From Sebastes aleutianus (lineage: Eukaryota; Chordata; Actinopteri; Perciformes; Sebastidae), in assembly GCA_916700875.1 (NCBI GenBank), contig CAKAKS010000199.1, positions 25,001 to 89,000 of the forward strand: a stretch of DNA of 64,000 nucleotides, read 5' to 3'. The notes beneath the pieces were generated by a model. That model was given only the letters and a program-made list of their open reading frames with translations. It was not told the DNA's origin and made no database searches. The first letter of the stretch is position 1. Each line of letters begins with the position of its first letter. The position numbers and the translations under genes are program-made. Positions 33,366-46,530 of the stretch are shown in pieces.

Positions 33366-36300
33366 TTTATTGTTACTGATTATGGGAGAGGAATTTGCTG
33401 CTTTACCAGTGGACAACACATGCTTGTAATTCAATACACACACACACACACACACACAAACACAAGAGGTAGAAAACTTCCAGTTTTGATTTATCCTCCA
33501 ATGTCCTGCAGGCCATGTGTTTCTTAAGTAAACCAGGGTGTAGACCTCTTTGACCATCATGACTTTGACATCTATCATTACACTTCATTTAACAGTAATA
33601 TATGTTTGCTTGTATTAGTTTCAACAAACCTAATTAGGCTTATTTATATAAAACATACCATTTTGGCAGATAAGACACCAAATATGTACAGTACTTTAAT
33701 GCTGCTCAATTCAATTACACTTATTTTTTTTACGTTATTTAAGCAGAGTTGCCATCACAGAGTCACCGGCTGGCAGGCTCATACATTCTCACATGTACAC
33801 ACACAGAGCTGCACATGTGCACATGCTCACTAACATGTCTACCAGGTGCAGCATCTGTGATTGTATTTTGTGCTGCGTTGAAACATCCAACCTGTGATTT
33901 ACAGACCCAAAAGGCAAAACGCAGAGAGAAGGACAGAGAGAGGCAGACAGAAGTGCTGGAAAAGAAAGTAGGAATTAAGTATAATTTATAAATATATATA
34001 TATATGTGTGTGTGTGTGTATGTGTGTGTGTGCACATGGCAGTGATGGTCAGTCAAGCAGAAAAGACCCCCCACGTCACCAATTAACACACTCTCACCTT
34101 TGACCCCCCGGCCCAAACTCCGCTGAATGGCTCTCTAATGGAGGCCAGACTTTGAGATTGTGTGCATGTTTGTGTGTGTGTTTCCACGTGCGCTCATACT
34201 CAGTTGCGTGAGTCCATCTGTATGTGCATGAGAGCAACAGACAGAGAGAGACAGACGGACAGAAAAAGGAAAGAGAGAGTTTGTGAGTACAAAGAAAAAC
34301 CAACTCCAGAAAGTGGAGGAAGTTTACACAGCCGACTTTGCAGAGCTCCAGGAGCTGCTCTATTTATAAAGGCAGCAAACCCTCACTACATATGTGTGTG
34401 TACGTGTGTGTGTGTGTGTACACAAGAGCATGTTTTCATGTGCTGTATGTGTGAGCTGTTTGTGTGCGTAAATTTCAGGCGTGTGCACGGCTGTGTGTGT
34501 CTGCATGCATGTGCGTTAGAATTAATAAATACGCACAATTGAAGGCTTCCTGTTATTTGGCGGTGAGGCCAGAGGAAGTTATTTTGTGGTACACTGATAA
34601 TTTTGGTCAGAACAGCGGGCTATAAATACTGTCAGCGCTACGCACTCTATCCCGCCTTCCTCTCCTCGTTCCATCCCTCCCCAAAATGAAAAACTGGTGT
34701 GCTGCAGGAAAACAAGAGCAAAATAAGCGTGCAGGGAGTTGTTTTTAGATTTTTTACAACGTCCCTCTCTCCACATTTTGCTCTGGTGTCGGGTTCATTG
34801 TAAGGAGCAGGCATTGTGTGGGAGCATACATGCCCAAAAAAACTTAAAAATGAACACATATGCATAGACAACGTGAATATGAAGCTTTATATATGTATTA
34901 AGTTAGTTTGAGTTCTGCTCAGCTGTTGTGAATTTGATGCCAGTTTCACATGGGAACAGGTGTTGTTTAGACATAAAAAGCAGGCTGGCAATGTTCTATA
35001 GTTTTCTTATTGTCAACCAATCCCATGAAAACATTAACACCAGTAATTCATTTATCCTGCTAACAAGCATTGCCTGTATTGCCAGAAACGTAATAGAGTT
35101 TACTCCTTGTACTATAGACCTACATTGTTGTCCAAAAACTATTAAAAACACATCAATGAGCGCTGAGTCACATGTTCCCTCATTATAATGAACATGGGTA
35201 GTGTTGTTTATTTTGAGCCAATCCCACATGCATCATTCTGGTGCCGTAAATACTCATTAGTGCACCAAATGTGCAGTGATCCGCAGCCGAAAATAGTACC
35301 CCGACAAATAGATCATTTACTCCTGTGCGCGTTTGAGTGTAAGTTGTCCTAAGAAGTGTACATTTTTCTACTTTTACCTTTACTTTCCATGTAACGTTAC
35401 TTTTGACAACAATGTTTAGGAGTTCGGGAAGTACCTGAGCAGTTCTCAGCTGCCTAACTGTAGCCTAACACGGTGAAACAATTAACGCTAACACTGCTTA
35501 GCCAGCATTAGCAGTGAAATATAACATTAGTCGTTTTAACTAGGGCAACCTGATGACCACAAAGTAAACATCATTCAGTCTGCATCCCAAACAGAACACA
35601 TACAAAGTGTCTGCTAACTGTTAACTGGTGACTCTCAGCCAAATGCATCGGCAGCTGTGTCCTTGTAAAAGCCTTCAGATTGACTTTAATCATTTATTGT
35701 CTACGGCAACCATTTACGCAAGTTACTACGAGCAACCACGGACGCTTTCGGCTGAAAGTCTCCAGTAAGTAGTGTTAGCAAACAGCAGAGTCACTACGGC
35801 TTGCCACCGCAGTAATGCCGGTGCCGCTACATGGTTGCCGGATTCGTCTACATATATTTTTTTAAGATTTTGGTCTCCAGTAGGAACTAATGGCCTTGAG
35901 GTCATAGCAGAGAAGTCAAAAAGTACTGACATTTGTTAACAGTAAGAAAAATACGAAAGTAAAATAGCACCAGCGTCATCATTGAAGGGACAATAAGTGA
36001 AAACAATTGGGAAGAAATTAGTAAACAATTTCAAAAAGTCAAATATGACAAACCTTAAAGAGGTTGTCAAGTGCTCTCATATCTGAGGGTTTTACAGTAA
36101 TGAGGACTTTGGCTCTGCACCAGTAGTTAAATAGTGGAACACATTCAGGTTCAACATGTTCACCAATAATGCACACTCTCACAAAGAGAAACATACACTG
36201 GGACACGGCCTGCTACACATGCGCACACTCGCATTAATATGGCACTCAAAGACGCATGTGGCCACTGCATGAGGCATGCCAGGAAATTCTTTCAAGGGCA

Positions 36301-37893
36301 TGTTAATATTCCAGATGCTTTTGGATATAAACAAGCCTCCAAATTGGAGAGCGGAAATTCGATTTGAACGCAGCTCTGCGTGGTGATACAGAGATGTTTA
36401 TCCCTCCCTGCCTATCTCTGTAGCCGGATGGCTGAGTGGCCACTTAATGTTTACCTATGATAAGGGCTTTCTGTTTGACTACCAGTTAAGCTGCAGTCAA
36501 CAGAGAGGCCACAGTGGGGAACGTAGTTTTTTATAAAAAACCTAGCTGTTGCTCTTGGTGATTGGAGTCAGGCTGGTACAGTACACTCCAGATGGGTCAA
36601 ACAGGACGGGAGAATCATTTCTGTTGTTTGTTTTATCGTACTTTGGTGCAAGATGAGTGTGGACTTTGTTGTGCAGGATTGTACTACAAATTATAGAAAG
36701 TTTATAGAGACCTTATAAAGGCTTTTGCACACCAGGGGCGTGATGAATAAACAACACGAAAATGCGAAATAATCGCGTGCGTCTGTAAAATTGTTGACAG
36801 GACACCTCAAACTGCAAACAAGGTTGATTATGATTTTTGATCCATGGAGGTTCAGTACAGTCTATGGGCCAAGCGGGAACTCCAAAGACCGACTGTACAT
36901 CAGAGTGTTTAGAGCAGGAAATGTAAAATGTATGTAGTATAGGAGGAGACAGTTTACCCTATAGAAGGTATATCATATTGTTTACTTAAAAAGGACAGTT
37001 GGGAGCTTATCTGCTCGCTGACTCTCACACTGAACCTCCAGTGTTTTACTGATGTGAAATCTTCAGGCAAAGACATCTTGGAAACAAACTCCCCCAGCAG
37101 TGAATGTTTTGGGGTTAGACATCTGCCACGAGGAATCTGATCCATAGTTAACACTGGAGAGCAGCCTCACCACACAGCATTTTACAGCCATGCTTTATGT
37201 ACAGGTTGTTAGTATGAATGGCCTCTCATCATTAAGGACAAAACAAGCACAGCCCAGAGTTTATGGCACGACCACTCAAGTCAGCAATCCACAGGAAACC
37301 GCACAAAACCCCTCTGAGAGTTCAGGAGAGTAACAACAAACATATAGGCTACTATTTCAAGGTATGTAATGCAGCCTAACTTAGGCCTCCAGCTGATAAT
37401 TTATATAAAACATACTGTGCACTGTTAGTTGCTATGCCAATTGTTGTGATAACCAGTGTTTACTAATCCTCATCCTTTTATAATGTTCCGCCTCCGACAT
37501 AAACAAATAGTTGTAACTGACAACTGTGCGATGTCAGTATCGTTCCTCTCAATCAACCCCGGTTTGTCCCGGGACTTTATCCCCCGGCAACGTCGGAACT
37601 CACTGTTTACCCATCCCATAATAAGGCTCATTCAGCTGAGGACATCTTGATTAGGTCTACTGAACGTCTGGTTCTCATTTAGCATGGAGGATGGGGACAG
37701 AGAGAAAGGAAGTAAGAAGGAAGGAAGGGGGTAAGAAAGGGAGAGGAGGACGAAACAAGAGAGGTGAGTGGGAAAAGGAGGTGACTGCCCTGGAAACAGA
37801 AAATGATAAAGAAAGATGTAATCGTCTTTTCTTGGGATTAGATTATAAAATTGACATCTACTTTATGAGAAATCTAGTGTCCTTATTTTTTTT
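33366..37893. other. Intergenic DNA, no gene recognised
   Basis: Contains (CA)n at about 33437-33460, TA/TG tracts at 33988-34032, TG-rich stretches at 34160-34180 and 34390-34420, and a probable old DNA-transposon remnant at about 35300-35930 with GCTAACACTGCTTAGCCAGC. Another MITE-like end, GCACACCAGGGGCGTGATGA, is at about 36728. TATAAAGG-like words occur at about 34370. The minus-strand 117-codon frame at 33763 is CA-repeat derived and not called. Confidence 0.45.
33988..34032. repeat. Compound (TA)n(TG)n microsatellite
   Basis: About 8 TA units pass into TG units with one TA interruption. Confidence 0.9.
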
Positions 37894-38658
37894 GGTACCA
37901 CTTTATAACAACTATCATTAATAAATGGTAAATTGATAGAATATTAAACTTTAGTTAATAGTTGTTTTTTTTACTGTTAACAAACCATCAAATGATAATT
38001 AATCATGTTTACTAATTCTTAGTAATGCTATAATGTATGTTTATTTTATCATTAGTTTGTGTGACATGAAACAATTGATAAATTATAGATTGTATCATAG
38101 CTAATAAGAGACTATAACTATTACATTCTGATTACATTAAAACTATTTATTAACTGTTTATTGGTGCACACATTATAACATTTCATATACAATATTTTAA
38201 ATATTTTTTTATGATTATCAAATAATTTGCAAACTTTTAAGAAATTGTTTGTAAAACTTCTATAAACATTAAATAGCTCGATGGAGCAGAAATCAATTAT
38301 TAACTATTGACAAAGTATTGACTATATATCTAAATGTTTATAGATGCTTTACAAAGTACTTATTAATCATTTAACAAGGTAATATAATCATCAGTTGCAA
38401 CTTTATAATAGTCATCCAAATAATGTTTATAGATGGTTTACAAAACATTAATTAATCATTAACGAATACTTAATATAGTATATAAAATGTGCATCAATAA
38501 ACTGCTAAAATATAAATTATAGCATTACTAATAATAAATAAACATTAATTATCATTAAATTGTTTGTTCACAGTAAGCTAACTATAACTATACTAAACTA
38601 AAATCTAATTAACAATCACTATACCATTAATTAATGATGGTTATTATAAAGTGTTACC
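37894..38658. mobile_element. AT-rich foldback MITE, 765 bp
   Basis: The left end GGTACCACTTTATAACAACT and the inverted right end GGTAACACTTTATAATAACC are related over more than 40 bases. Internal words (AGTAATGCTATAAT, TTTATTGGTGCACA / TTTATTGATGCACA) also recur inverted, so most of the element could fold on itself. Eight T residues flank it on each side, a possible target duplication. No coding frame. Confidence 0.7.
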
Positions 38659-39050
38659 TTTTTTTTGTCTGACCTACAGAACTGATAATACAGGATGTGT
38701 ATTGATTTTTCTTATTTACATGCACAAAAGTCTACCCCAGTTACCCTCTACTATAATGTGGCACACCCTCTGTCCTGTGATAAGTTGACTTGCAACAGAC
38801 ATCTGATAAATTCTGGTGTATTTGGATTCCCTTTAGGATATCTTTGAAAGAACAGCAGGTCACCCTTTCCTGGCAAATCACTATACAAACAAGCAAAATG
38901 AGCAACAAGTGAAAGGTTTCCAGAAATCTCAGTCAACCTCTCCTCTCCAGTATATATGCAATTACACTGCACTTTATACTGCAGAACACTTGAATGTGGT
39001 TTCCCAAAAAACATATTGGATTGATCTACAGCACAATAAAGGGAAGAACA
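38659..39050. other. Intergenic DNA, no gene recognised
   Basis: Short stretch with one 87-codon minus-strand frame (38751-39014) that shows no domain. Nothing else seen. Confidence 0.4.
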
Positions 39051-39120
39051 TTTAGGAATAGTTTGATGTTTGTTTGTTTTCTTCCTGAGTTAGATGAGAA
39101 GACAGACTGAATGATTTTGT
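39051..39120. repeat. Fragment of the AGGAATAGTTTGAYAT MITE
   Basis: GGAATAGTTTGATGTTTG followed by CTTCCTGAGTTAGATGAGAA matches the left arm of the element at 59553. Confidence 0.55.
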
Positions 39121-39158
39121 TGCCTAAACCTAACTGCGGATGTTACCGTAGTTTTGTT

Positions 39159-39270
39159 GCGTGGCGTACAAATGACATGCAAAAAAGCCAAAAATGCGTC
39201 CTCATGACACGCAGAATATCCTTGTAATGTTGTGCTATTTATACGCCTTCCCGTGAGACCGGGTTGACAT
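39159..39270. mobile_element. MITE family B, copy 3, right half only
   Basis: GTGGCGTACAAATGACATGC, CGTCCTCATGACACGCAGAA, GTGCTATTTATACGCC and CCGTGAGACCGGGTTG align with the right halves of the copies at 16991 and 23691. Confidence 0.65.
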
Positions 39271-39357
39271 ATTAAACAAATGAGATATAGTGTGTGAATT
39301 AGTGAGTTTTATGGGTGTTGGAAGACACACTAGACACTGGAGGCTCGTTCTTTTTAA

Positions 39358-39598
39358 ATCGATCTATCGCTTATTTTCTCGATTAATCCTTTAGTCTATA
39401 AAATGTAAGAAAATAATCACAAGTTCCCAGACTCCAAGATGACGTCTGCTTGTTTTGTTTGACGAAAATCCAAAAGATATTCAATTTACAATGATATAAA
39501 AGAGAGAAATCAGCAAATTAACATTAGAGAAGATGGAACCAGAGAATTCGTTTTTTTTGCTTGATAGTTGACTTAAGCAATTATTCAACTACCAGGAT
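39358..39598. mobile_element. hAT-like MITE family E, longer copy
   Basis: Words in order: TTTCTCGATTAATCC, TAGTCTATAAAATGTAAGAA, CCAAGATGACGTCTGC, AAAAGATATTCAATTTACAA and ATGGAACCAGAGAATTC, then TTGACTTAAGCAATTATTC. This is the body of a common fish element whose termini read TAGAGCTGCAAC. The termini are lost here. Confidence 0.6.
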
Positions 39599-40289
39599 TG
39601 TTATTTAATTTTGCTTCAGCTCACTACATGAATCCAGAACATGACATTGTGCGGGTACATCTTCCCCTTCATAGGATGAAGTAATGGGCGTGATGACACA
39701 CAAAATGAATCCAGCAGCGCTGTTGCATCAGAAAAAACGCTGGTATCACATTCACATGCAAATATGCAACACACACAGAGAGAGAGAGCATGTTTATGTG
39801 ACAGAGTAGAGTTCATGTAACAGATAAGGGACGGTAGAGTCAACAGTACTGTAGATAGCCTGCTGATAGAGTGTTCCTTAGCTTCCGCTGCCCTTTGTTT
39901 ACCTAATGATAAAGTGGATCTGTATGTATGTGTGTGTGGATATGTGTGTGTGCGCGCATGAATACTTGTGATTAAGTGGGTGTTTTCCATCTCCCATTGT
40001 GCCACAACCAGGCCACATCTTACATCCTTATGTGTGTACACATGAATGTATATTTGGAGCAACACTGTCTCTTAGAGATTATGTTTGCTACTTATTTGTT
40101 TTGATAAATCATTTTGAGAGAAATGTATTTGCTGCCTGGATTATGCTCTGTCTCAACAATTTTTTTCAAGTGTTATAGGAGCAACGAGTAGTAGGGAGGT
40201 GGTCAGGGTGGAAAGGTGCATGTTCAAAGAGCAGGACTTTGATACCGGAGACCTGAATCTGGGCCCGGCAGCAACCTCCAGTTCTGAGA
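39599..40289. other. Intergenic DNA, no gene recognised
   Basis: Short TG and GA tracts near 39775-39790 and 39930-39955. The minus-strand 149-codon frame at 39616-40065 has no domain I recognise and sits over repeats, so I do not call it a gene. Confidence 0.45.
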
Positions 40290-41095
40290 AGTGAAGCCAA
40301 TGAGGAACTGCCTTAAATTTGCATTCTTTCTAACAGCCAGCAGGGGGCGACTTCTCTGGTTGCAAAAAGAAGTCTGATTGTATAGAAGTCTATGAGAAAA
40401 TGACCCTACTTCTCACTTGATTTATTGCCTCAGTAAATATTGTAAACATGAGTTTATGGTCTCAATTAGGGATGTCCATAATTAACTGTTTAACTGTTAA
40501 CGCTAGCTGTTAAAACGGTTAAAAGAAATGTTAATAATTAACTCACAAAGCTGAGAGGCTCAGAGGAGCGGCTCGTCACTTTAAGGAGAAAAGCTGGTCC
40601 ACCTTAACAGCCCACTTCAAGACGCGGAGCCAGAGTTGCAGGATATATAGGAAGTCGGATCCGGTCTCTGCCTCACTTGAGCGGAGCGAAAGAGTTGTAG
40701 TTTCGTAGCATTTATTCACCGACAAATAAACTGTACGCACACTGCTACACCTACGTTCACAGCTATAACGCCACCAACAACCTCACACTCACCGCAAACA
40801 CACACACGGTCTGTTGGAAACTCGCTAAAGTTACGCAGACTACGTGTGCGGCGGCGAGCCTCTGGCAATGCTAGAGCTGCTAAGGTAGCACAAAAATCTT
40901 GTCGGTTAACGGTTAATAATCGGTTAACGAGGGTCGGTTATCGGTTAAGAACATTTTTCAAAATTAGCATCCCTAGACTCAATCGCTAGTTTCACGTCTT
41001 CTTCAATACAGCATGATGTTCATTTAGTAAATTATGATCCCATTTAGAGTCAAATAGACCATAAAGCAGGGTATGCTTTAGAACGTGGGACACAC
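40290..41095 (-). repeat. Interspersed repeat family D, inverted copy, split by a hAT insertion
   Basis: Reverse-complement relative to the copy at 32341: AGCAGGGGGCGACTTCTC, GCAAAAAGAAGTCTGATTGT, GTAAACATGAGTTTATGGTC, then CAGCATGATGTTCATTTAGT and AATTATGATCCCATTTA. The repeat is interrupted at 40467-40975. Confidence 0.75.
40467..40975. mobile_element. Nonautonomous hAT transposon, 509 bp, with 8-bp target duplication
   Basis: Termini TAGGGATG at 40467 and CATCCCTA at 40968-40975. Flanking octamers GTCTCAAT (40459-40466) and GACTCAAT (40976-40983) differ at one base. The empty site is preserved in the related repeat at 32341, where TATGGTCTCAATCACTAG reads on the minus strand without an insert. 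Subterminal GGTTAA/TTAACY words are repeated at both ends (AACTGTTTAACTGTTAACG; GGTTAACGGTTAATAATCGG), as expected for transposase binding. No transposase ORF. Confidence 0.88.
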
Positions 41096-43505
41096 ATTGA
41101 CACTCCCGCAAGGTCAAAGTATTACCTACAACCACTTCCTGAACGAAATGTTTAAACATGTATCAGGAAAGGCCTTGAGGTAAGAGAGGCCATCAGGTTT
41201 TCCCAGGTTCAAGAACACTCTGAATACAAGTTAAACGCCTGCAGACAAGTTGGTTAAACAGCTTCCGTGGATCCACCCAGTTTAAAACTGTTGTACACTA
41301 TTGTGCAGCATAGAGACAAAGAGAGATTTCTTTGCAACGTTTCTTTGTCAAGCAAAAAAACATAACGTTCAATAAGAGATGATTTATACCTCCACTGATT
41401 TCTCTGTGTGGGAAAACAGGCTAAAGTGCAGTCAGATCGACAAACAGGAGATTAGAGAAAACAAATACAGTAGGTGTGACACATCAGCAAGGAGGAAGAG
41501 CTCCAGCAGAGTGGAGAGAGAGAGACAGAGAGAGAGAAAGACAGTCGGACAGACAGGCAGTTGTCGTGCTTTCCTCTCTGCAGTCTCCAGTCGAAACACA
41601 GAGCGGAGGAGTCATGCACCAGCGGAGGAAATTGGGAATGTGAAACATGCCAGATTAGAGAAGCAATCGGAGGGCCTGCAGACAAACTCAATGGCTTCAA
41701 CCATGGGAAAAAACACGCACCGAGACACGCACACACACACAACATAAACGTGCACGTATGCACACACAACCGCAAAAAAAAAAAACATTCAGATTTTGAA
41801 ACCACCTGCTGCATTCCTCAGCCAATAAGTCAGCTACTTAAGGAGCCAGCTTTTAATCAGCCAGTCGGTCAAAGAGCCAGGCGGTAAAGTGGCCATCCAT
41901 CCTGTCGGTTAATCAGCAAGACGACTAACCAGTTAGCCAGTTTAGTGGGATTTACTACTTAAATAATCTGAAAGCAAGCAGCTATTTTTGCAACATCAGC
42001 TTGTGACACAAACAAGAGAGCAACACCAAGCACAGGGACAAGTTATACTTGGACCGATTGGTACTAAAATCATATACTACAGATGTGAGCTAAGCGTTGG
42101 TCAGCCAGCCACCCACACACCCAGCCAGCCAGCCAGCCAGGTGGCCAGGACAGGACAAGAGCAAGAGGAAGCAGTTATTATGGAGGAAGTCAGGACGTCT
42201 TAAAGCCATTATATGCCCCTCAGAGAGAGGCAGTCAGAGGCAACACAGCTGACTGGAGCGCTTCAAAGCAGGAAGGAGCCCAGCCACCACCTCCACCTCC
42301 ACCAGCCTGCATGTTCAGAGGGGAAGTGAGGAGTTTACAGGGTGAAATGGGGGCAGGGTGATCAGGGAGGATGAGGAGAGATACAAGGGTGTTTGGATGT
42401 GCGATGGCAACACCTGCTGCCGATAACACAGCTGATTTAAATCCTCCTGCACACACCTTTAGTTTACACTTAATAGTTCATTTCTCCTCATTGAGTTTGT
42501 TGAACTTTTGACCACATGGACACATCAGCAAATAGATAAATGTTGGCAGCATACTAGTTTCTATTTGTAGTGCATGAATTTAGTTCACTTTTGTACACTT
42601 TATAGTCTAGATGAGTTCACCTCAAGTTATTCTAGTTTGTACTACCTTGAGTTACCAATGCTGAAGGTGTCACTGCTGGTTGGACATCTTGTCAGGCTGG
42701 AGCCAAAGATGAACCCCATAAAGCAGAGCTCTTAAATACAGGAAATGGCCAATCAGAATGTACCAAGTGCCGCCACATCATGGGGGGGGTTGGGATTTCC
42801 AGTATGTTAATCTCCTAGTTAAGAGATTTTTTTATTTCTTTAGCAGTATATTAGTTTGTTGGGGCTTTTGTTTTGGTTAATTGCCAGAATATTTATACTG
42901 ATGGACTAATTGTCCTGTTTTGTTTTAACCTTTTGGGTCCGCAAAAGGGTTCATTTCACAAGGCTTCATGTGCACACCAAACCACCTGTTGGTCAAAGTG
43001 TGTAAAACAGGCAAGATATGCACACATATGCAGTGTAAAAAAATATTTAATGTGGAAAACATTTAACAAATACAACATGTGTTTTTTCTCATTTTTAAAA
43101 AATCCTGACTTTGACTATTAATAAAAGTGTGATTTTTCATATAATCTAAAAATGTCAAAGTTGTACTGTTAGATACTTGCTCAGTATGGTGGTGGGAATA
43201 GGATGGAGCTGGAAGAGAGGAAGTGATGGTGGTGAGTTATAGCAGAGCTTAAGGATGGAAAGTAGTAGGTGAAGGATGGAAAAGGAGGGTTTGATGGAAG
43301 GGAAAATGGCTTGGCTGTTGAATAGTAAAAGGCATAAACAAAAGAGAGATAGAGTTGAACTGTTGACGGCAGCTGGGACAAAGTGGTGCAGGCCACTTCC
43401 TGTCCCATTTTCAAAATAAAAAACTAAACCAATGTTAGGAATATTCTGACCGTATCAGATTTTTTTCCTAGATTTCATTCTTCACCATCATACCTCTTGT
43501 ATATT
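41096..43505. other. Intergenic DNA, no gene recognised
   Basis: Holds GA-rich tracts (41513-41545), degenerate CAGCCAG units (41820-41945 and 42110-42142), a short CACCTCC tract near 42285-42303 and a G run at 42782-42790. Frames at 41379-41887 and 41452-41814 overlap on both strands without a domain. Confidence 0.45.
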
Positions 43506-43672
43506 TGGTGATGTCGACAAAGCACGGAAAAGCTCTGATTAACACATACAGAAGGAGAGTGACTTCATTCTCTGCTCAGGTAGACATTACTCCTCTATAT
43601 CTTTATATTGCAAATTGTTGTTTGCTGCTATATTAATGCTCTGGATAGCAAATGTAGCACCTTTAATGATGC
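43506..43672. repeat. Interspersed repeat family C, copy 3
   Basis: GATGTCGACAAAGCACGG, GAGTGACTTCATTCTCTGCT, CAGGTAGACATTACTCCTC and GTTTGCTGCTATATTAATGC, ending GTAGCACCTTTAATGATGCC. It is the copy with the clearest right end. Confidence 0.75.
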
Positions 43673-45640
43673 CTTTGGGAAAATTGGGATTATACAATAA
43701 AGACCAACATGATAGCTTGACCATTGAGGATGCCATTTAATTTCCTAGAAATCTTCTTTTACCCCAATAATCCCACCATCCTTTTGCCTATTTTGTTGCC
43801 TCCCTCCCTTCTCTTCCTTATTTCCTCCCTCACACTTCTGCCATTTTTTCCTCCTGATCCATTTTCCATCTCTTGCCCTCCTGATCTGCCTGTTTTTTCC
43901 TCCTTTATATTTCCTACCTTACGCCTCCCTTCCCTCTTTACCAGTCGCCTTCACCTCCTCCTCCTCCTTCTCCTCCTCCTCCTCCTCCTCTCTCCAGCAC
44001 CTGTGCCCCTGCGGAGGGGGAGTTCCGGGGAAGAGGAAACCCCCGGGGCAGCCAGGCACCTCACAGATGGTTAGCAAATTACACCTTCATTACCTCTCCT
44101 CTTCCTCTCTTCCTCTGGCCACTGCTTCACAATGACTCGCTGTTCCTGTGACACCTCACATCTGTTAGCAGCTGACCAGTCTGCTCATAAATGTTGCACC
44201 TATTTAGGAAGTTTTAAATAATGAAACCACAATACTGCTTCTATTTTATGTTTTCAAGCTACTATTTTTTTTTACAATAGGCAAAAATATTTAATGTACA
44301 GCTATACTACAGTATAAGCATAGTAGTGCTTTGTTATCCTCGAATGACAACTTGCTTTATGGCAGTTACTCACTAAATTGTTGTACAAGTGACAAATAAC
44401 AGGTACAAAGACATGAGCACATAAGGCCCAGGAGGCGTTATGTAAGGAGCAGTTAATCATTATAAGGGCTTGTTTATACACTGCAAAAAATGACAAGCCT
44501 GAAATGTAATTTTATCATCCAATCTTGCCAGCTGTGTGTTTTTTTTTTTTTCATTGCATTATGTTACTGCGCAGGGGCATCGTTTTGCAAATTCCAGTTT
44601 AATTGAACGTATTCGACACAGTAATGTGTCTTTAAAACCATATCAAAAACACGTAATCGATTTTAAAAAAAAATGCCTCAAGACAATTTGTGTGTGTTTG
44701 ATGTAATTTCCCTGAAAAAAGTTATATTATCCTGAAAAGATTGCATTTATTGAAACCAGAAAAATCTTGCAATCCAATCTTACGCAAGCGATTAAACTAT
44801 AAAATATCCTGAGATTAGTTTCATGTCTAGATCTTTGCCCTGCGCAGCATTAACCGCAGGGTTATGTTGAACTTGTGTTATGGTCTGCCAGGGAACAGTG
44901 GAAACCAGAAATCATATTTTGTCAGGAGTCGTTTCAAGAAAGGCAATTTTTCGTTACTAAATCACAGTCATTAATAAGTCGTATTAGGTAATAATTTAAA
45001 CAATATCACTTTACAAATACTAGGGTAATTTACGAGAACAATGATCAGCTTTGAGCTTTCTTTTTGGCTCACTCTGTTGGCTCCATTTCCAGAGAGATCT
45101 TTACACATCGTCTCTGCTGGACTGGAAAGTCGAACGTGTCAAAAACGAGTGGGGAGGTAAAATTATAAAACAGTCTGATAGAAAGATGCTCATCATGGGA
45201 ACTATAAAACGGAGCGCTAATCATGATTCATTGGGGTCTGATATATGACACAATATCAGCCTGAGAAGTCTGTTTTCTGTTATTTCATAGAGTTCGACGA
45301 TGTGACTCAAATTAAAGTTCCAAAGCTCTGTATGATTTTTGAAGAAGTTCCAGACGAACGCAGTGTAACGTAATCCTGTGCGAGGCAGCGTGGGAGCCGT
45401 GTACACAGAGGAGAAAGTTAATCATTGATGGATCAGTTTCTTCTGCAGTTTGAATAAAGACCACTGAACAGTGGTTATAATGTGATTAGTGCTCAACTAC
45501 AGGAAACTTGGTCCACGAATATCTTGAAAAATCAACCTATGAAAATTTAGGGTACTAAATAGCATAATAATCATATAAAATAGGCCTACATTCAGATCAG
45601 TATTTGTGTGGCTCTTTAAATACAGTTAGTTTTGAAGCAT
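43673..45640. other. Intergenic DNA, no gene recognised
   Basis: Pyrimidine-rich tract with (CTC)n at about 43951-43992 and otherwise AT-rich unique-looking sequence. No exon-like frame. Confidence 0.45.
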
Positions 45641-45935
45641 CGAGTTCAGGATTTTGGCCATCGCCATCTTGTTTTTTTGCAACCAGAACTGACATCAGAG
45701 GGTGGAGCTAGGTACAACCGAACGCTGAATAATGGGCTATTCACACAGAGAGCGATTGACGCGCCTCGTAATTCACTTTCAATGAGAGGCGGAGCCGCAA
45801 TCAGGCGCAATCCAGTGAAGCGGCTGTGGTCGCTTCCCGCACACGCCCGCCCGCTGCCAGAGTTGAATTATCTTGAAAAAAAAATTCTACGCTTTGCAAC
45901 GCGTAGTGCAAATCAATGGACAAGTGACTAAGCCG
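45641..45935. repeat. Fragment of repeat D next to a Harbinger-like MITE piece
   Basis: 45641-45735 matches the start of repeat D (GGCCATCGCCATCTTG, GTGGAGCTAGGTACAACCGA). From 45733, GGGCTATTCACACAGAGAGC and GAGGCGGAGCCGCAATC resemble a fish MITE whose other end I do not find. The class of the second part is uncertain. Confidence 0.45.
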
Positions 45936-46264
45936 ATTGTAAGTTCCCTGAAATATATAACTGTTTTCGAGACATTTCTCTTCGTTCCAATGGACAGCAC
46001 TTGCATAAAACTATAACTACTGGAAAACAAAAGTCAGAAAGGACATTGTAGCTTATAGTTGAGCCCTTTTAAGGTGCTTATTTAACATATGCAGGCCTTT
46101 ATACTGTGTTTAATGTTAAAGAGCACACTGAAAGGTAGTATCTTAGTATCTTAAATGCTAAATGTTGTGACAAAAGAGGTCACCAAAAAGGTCACCAAAT
46201 GCAGTGAAACTCATTATGGTAATAGTTAAATCAAGGGTTTAACTTTAAAAAGACCCAGATCAAT

Positions 46265-46530
46265 GAAATTCTTAGTCGACTAACACTCATACGATTCTGT
46301 CGACTAATCAATTAGTTAATTTCATCGACAGATCTGTAAAACTGAGTTTCTCCACAAGGAATCACACAATAGCACCACTTTTAATCTTGTGTTTACCAGA
46401 GATGTGCTCACAAGTGTTTTGGAAAAAAGTCATTCAACATGAAAAAAGCATAAAGAATTAATAATCGACTAAAGAAATCTTAGTCGACTAAGACCAAAAC
46501 GACTGATTAGTCAACTAATCGACTCTTTGC
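46265..46530. mobile_element. hAT-like MITE family F
   Basis: TTAGTCGACTAACACTC at the left and GAAATCTTAGTCGACTAAGA at the right are inverted relatives. The body shares CAGATCTGTAAAACTGAG and AATAGCACCACTTTTAATC with the right half of the chimeric element at 21994. No coding capacity. Confidence 0.65.

Noticed and set aside
39616..40065. 149-codon minus-strand frame
   Set aside because: It spans a TG-rich tract, has no domain and no supporting signals, and its length is compatible with chance in 64 kb.
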